From: Candidatus Poribacteria bacterium
GTDB lineage: Bacteria; Poribacteria; WGA-4E; WGA-3G
Reading direction: 5' to 3'
Assembly (NCBI GenBank): GCA_009841255.1
Contig: VXMD01000041.1
Coordinates: forward strand, 39,282-103,281
Length of the DNA stretch: 64,000 nucleotides
The translations under genes were made by a program, and so were the position numbers. The notes under the pieces are model-generated. The model was not told the DNA's origin. It ran no database searches and worked only from the letters and a program-made list of their open reading frames with translations. This document shows positions 63,622-64,000 of the stretch, one piece after another (the first letter of the stretch is position 1; every line of letters starts with the position of its first letter).

Positions 63622-63646
63622 TATCGCGAGCACAGCTCGCTCCTAC
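63622..63646 (-). repeat. REP element 4 (inverted)
   Basis: Reverse complement of elements 1 and 2 over their full length, on the other side of the RAYT gene. Confidence 0.75.
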
Positions 63647-63673
63647 TTCTACAAAAATCGATTTGGTATCCGG

Positions 63674-63698
63674 TATCGCGAGCGCAGCTCGCTCTTAC
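63674..63698 (-). repeat. REP element 5 (inverted, diverged)
   Basis: Same as element 4 with two changes (GCGCAGC in the loop region, GTAAG head). Confidence 0.7.
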
Positions 63699-64000
63699 AA
63701 AGGAGGTTATGGTTTCTAACAACTGCCCCTCGATAACTACTTCGACATTTGTAGCCTGCCCGCTTCATAATCGTCCGGCGTTTGGTTCACCATCGTCTCG
63801 ATTTTCGGTATCTGTTGTATGAATTTTTGTTCATCTATTCTCGTCTAAATAAACTTCAGTATCTTCAAGGATATCATTAATTTTACTTCTTAAGATTATA
63901 GCATATTTGATGGTGACATTCAAGGAAGAGCCGCGATCCGACCTAATAGGGTCATTTAGTTTTAAAAATTACTTTTCAGTAAATTCACTGCTTGCTTAGG
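63699..64000. other. Terminal region without a clear gene
   Basis: On the minus strand a frame of about 36 codons ends at 63737 ('IETMVNQTPDDYEAGRLQMSK'); it looks like a protein C terminus, but a stop lies just upstream, so it may be a gene remnant. The rest is AT-rich with no feature seen. Confidence 0.25.

Overview
The window looks like a chromosomal segment of a bacterium of the Candidatus Poribacteria / sponge-associated marine type. This is an inference from gene content: three phytanoyl-CoA dioxygenase (PhyH) family genes, a sulfatase, two five-bladed-propeller glycosidases, two enolase-superfamily enzymes, an MlrC-type M81 peptidase, many exported LamG, FG-GAP and PD40 proteins, ECF sigma factors carrying extra domains, and abundant short dispersed repeats. 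No rRNA, tRNA or CRISPR array was seen. Promoters of the extended -10 type (TTGnnn, about 17 bp, TGnTATnnT) and clear Shine-Dalgarno (SD) sites settle many starts.

Layout. 1-4.1 kb: the end of a sigma-region-4/winged-helix protein and two paralogous ABC-2 permeases. 4.2-7.9 kb: a glycine-zipper small protein, a frameshifted nucleoside phosphorylase, a PhyH oxygenase, a LamG protein and a methyltransferase. 7.9-12.7 kb: a TetR regulator with matching operators in front of itself and of two paralogous FG-GAP-like genes, then a small beta-barrel candidate. 12.8-17.7 kb: a DUF4405 membrane protein, PhyH, a mandelate racemase-like enzyme and a DUF6785-like membrane protein. 17.8-36.6 kb (minus strand): a long cluster headed by MoxR ATPase, DUF58, BatA/VWA, a second VWA protein and a DUF4175-like coiled-coil protein, then a glycosidase, two duplicated CarboxypepD_reg proteins, a terpenoid-cyclase-fold protein and an SH3-like repeat protein. 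37.1-44 kb: sulfatase, PhyH, aldo/keto reductase, M81 peptidase and a glycosidase. 44-49.8 kb: two intact and one broken PD40 propeller proteins around a 1000-residue ECF sigma factor fused through one membrane helix to an Asp-box propeller. 50-53.3 kb: an atypical enolase-superfamily protein and a Rieske protein. 53.3-58.9 kb: a TnpB element that ends exactly where a LamG-GH67-GH28-like gene is cut off, then another LamG protein. 59-64 kb: a small membrane protein, a single-polypeptide nuclease-methyltransferase, and a REP array around a RAYT transposase gene broken by one stop codon.

Themes. (1) Four exported proteins of two unrelated folds share a C-terminal Trp-Gly-x-[Leu/Ile/Met]-Lys tail that may be a sorting signal. 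(2) At least two kinds of short repeat lie inside reading frames without breaking them, in one case supplying the hydrophobic core of a signal peptide. (3) The sigma/propeller fusion could be a one-piece transmembrane regulator. (4) Mobile DNA (TnpB, REP/RAYT, gene fragments) is reshaping the accessory regions. Functions are read from motifs by eye; no database search was run.
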